From assembly GCF_900116375.1 (NCBI RefSeq), contig NZ_UETB01000007.1:1-64000 (forward strand): a DNA stretch of 64,000 nt, written 5' to 3'. The stretch comes from Georgenia satyanarayanai. GTDB taxonomy: Bacteria; Actinomycetota; Actinomycetes; Actinomycetales; Actinomycetaceae. The translations under genes and the position numbers were made by a program. The notes beneath the pieces are model-generated. The model had not been told where the DNA came from and made no database searches. It saw only the letters and a list, made by a program, of their open reading frames with translations. Position 1 is the first letter of the stretch, and every line of letters begins with the position of its first letter. This document shows, in pieces, positions 62,389 through 64,000 of this stretch.

Positions 62389-64000
62389 CCGCCACCGAGC
62401 TGGGGACCACCGTCTTCGACGTGTGCGGACCGCTGCCGGAGGGCACCACCGTCCTGGAGGCGAGCGCCGGCACCGGCAAGACGTTCACCATCGCCGCCCT
62501 CGCCACCCGCTACGTCGCCGAGCAGGGCATCGAGCTCGCCGACCTCCTCCTCGTCACCTTCGGGCGCGCGGCCACCTCCGAGCTGCGCGACCGGGTCCGC
62601 GCCCGCCTGCTCGCCACCGAGCGGGCGCTGCGCGACCCGCAGACCGCCCGCGAGAGCCGGGACGAAGTCGTGGCCCACCTCGCCGCCGTCGACGACGCGG
62701 AGGTCGCCGCCCGCCGGCTGCGGCTCACCCGCGCGCTGTCCCAGCTCGACGCCGCCACCATCACGACCACGCACGGCTTCTGCCAGCAGATGCTCACCTC
62801 GCTCGGGGTGGCCGCCGACCTCGACCCCGACCACACCTTCGTCCCCGACGTCGCCGACCTGCGCGAGGAGGTCCTCGACGACGTCTACCTGCGCCGCTAC
62901 GCCGGCTCCCGCGAGCCCGCGCTCACCCCGGACGAGGCACGGACGATCGGCAAGGAGGCGGTGAGCGACCACCAGGCGGCGCTGCGCCCCACCGACGCCC
63001 CTCCCGACTCCCTGCCCGGGCACCGCCACGCCCTGGCGCAGGCGGTGCGCGAGGAGGTCCACCACCGCAAGCGCGCCCGCCGCCTCCTCGACTACGACGA
63101 CCTCCTCACCCTCCTGCGCGACGCCCTCACCCACCCCGTCCACGGGCCGGCCGCCGCCGCACGGGTCCGCGAGCGCTACGCCGTCGTCCTCGTCGACGAG
63201 TTCCAGGACACCGACCCCGTCCAGTGGGAGATCCTGCGCACCGCCTTCCACGGGCACCGCACCCTCGTCCTCATCGGCGACCCGAAGCAGGCGATCTACG
63301 CCTTCCGCGGCGGCGACGTCGTCACCTACCTCCAGGCCCGCGGGCTCGCGACGAGCACGGCCACCCTCGGGCGGAACTGGCGCAGCGACGCCCCGCTCCT
63401 CACCGGCCTCGAGGCGCTCCTCGGCGGCGCCGCGCTCGGCGACGAGGCGATCGTCGTGCGGCCCGTCGCCGCGGCCCACACCGGCGAGCGGCGCCTGCGG
63501 GGCGGGGCGCCCGTGCGCCTGCGGCAGGTCACCCGCGAGCCCTTCCGGCTGACCGGGACGAAGAACCCGCGGGTGGGCGACGTGCGCCGGCTCGTGGCCG
63601 ACGACGTCGCCGCGGACGTCGTCGCCCAGCTCGGTACCACCCGGCTGCGTGAGGGGCAGGCCTGGCGGCCGCTGCACCCGGGCGACGTCGCGGTGCTCGC
63701 CCGCCGCAACGCCGACGCCGACGCCGTGCGGGACGCGCTCGCCGCCGCCGGCGTGCCCGCCGTCGTCTCCGGGCTGTTCAGCGTCTTCGCCACCGACGCC
63801 GCCCGGCACTGGCTCACCCTCCTCACCGCGCTCGAGCAGCCCGGGCACGGCGGGAGGGCAGCGGCGCTGGCCCTCACCCCCTTCCTCGGCTGGGACGCCA
63901 CCCGCCTCGGCACGGCCGAGGACCCCGCCCGCGAGGAGCTGTCCGACACCGTGCGCGGCTGGGCCCGGCTCCTCACCGAGCGGGGCGTCGCGGCGCTCGT
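62385..64000 (+). CDS. recB: Exodeoxyribonuclease V beta subunit RecB (3' end beyond window)
   Basis: 538 residues visible from GTG 62385, inside the recC stop. UvrD-type helicase motifs in order: Walker A LEASAGTGKT (24-33), TTHGFCQQML, LLDYDDLLTLLRDAL, Walker B VLVDEFQDTDPVQWEIL (about 267-283), IGDPKQAIYAFRGGD and LGRNWRSDAPLL. The nuclease domain lies past base 64000. Provides the 3'-5' helicase and nuclease of RecBCD; recD would be expected next. Confidence 0.95.
   Translation, partial: MTATELGTTVFDVCGPLPEGTTVLEASAGTGKTFTIAALATRYVAEQGIELADLLLVTFGRAATSELRDRVRARLLATERALRDPQTARESRDEVVAHLAAVDDAEVAARRLRLTRALSQLDAATITTTHGFCQQMLTSLGVAADLDPDHTFVPDVADLREEVLDDVYLRRYAGSREPALTPDEARTIGKEAVSDHQAALRPTDAPPDSLPGHRHALAQAVREEVHHRKRARRLLDYDDLLTLLRDALTHPVHGPAAAARVRERYAVVLVDEFQDTDPVQWEILRTAFHGHRTLVLIGDPKQAIYAFRGGDVVTYLQARGLATSTATLGRNWRSDAPLLTGLEALLGGAALGDEAIVVRPVAAAHTGERRLRGGAPVRLRQVTREPFRLTGTKNPRVGDVRRLVADDVAADVVAQLGTTRLREGQAWRPLHPGDVAVLARRNADADAVRDALAAAGVPAVVSGLFSVFATDAARHWLTLLTALEQPGHGGRAAALALTPFLGWDATRLGTAEDPAREELSDTVRGWARLLTERGVAAL

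Overview
The window is very GC-rich, uses GTG and TTG starts freely, packs genes with ATGA/GTGA overlaps, and carries a mycothiol-type SigR/RsrA pair, a 24-residue bL37-like ribosomal protein, a DUF222-HNH (13E12-like) gene and a tmRNA whose tag reads ADSKRTDFALAA. Together these point to an Actinomycetota chromosome, most likely order Micrococcales (Cellulomonas/Georgenia-like). This is inferred from content, not from a database match.

Layout. (1) 1-44.2 kb is a large pentose/arabinan (hemicellulose) utilisation island. From the left: a secreted clan GH-A glycosidase with binding modules (runs off the left edge); an operon lacI - sugar-binding protein - two permeases - GH127 - GH31 (12333 down to 4096); a divergent FGGY pentulose kinase; two very large wall-anchored enzymes (tandem GH43 propellers, and GH51) behind a YtfQ-R-T-YjfF-type furanose importer; a LacI regulator; araD-araA; a second sugar-binding protein - two permeases - GH127 operon with its own divergent LacI; a fourth LacI; a MhuD-like haem monooxygenase; a DUF2975-DUF2975-HTH cassette; and a ChvE-GguA-GguB-type monosaccharide importer. 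(2) 44.3-49.2 kb: TauE/SafE permease, HhH-GPD repair protein, DUF222-HNH protein behind a perfect SOS box, alpha/beta hydrolase. (3) 49.2-64 kb is core genome: tmRNA, smpB, DUF2207 protein, TorD-like protein, quinone-reductase-like protein, bL37, rsrA-sigR with an autoregulatory sigmaR promoter, DoxX protein, aroA, rsgA, recC and the start of recB.

How it fits together (inference). Wall-anchored GH51/GH43 enzymes and the secreted GH-A enzyme would trim arabinose-containing polymers at the cell surface. Released furanoses or oligosaccharides enter through the YtfQ-type system and the two CUT1 importers, which have no ATPase here and must share one encoded elsewhere. Cytoplasmic GH127 and GH31 enzymes finish the oligosaccharides, and AraA - FGGY kinase - AraD take L-arabinose to xylulose-5-phosphate. 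Two operator families can be read directly: GAACCGGTTC palindromes at the LacI/kinase divergent promoter and before the GH-A gene, and TGTTAGCGCTAACA-like sites before the YtfQ-type operon and araDA. They suggest two partly separate LacI regulons.

Limits: family calls come from motifs and remembered family features; no searches were run. Domain borders are approximate.
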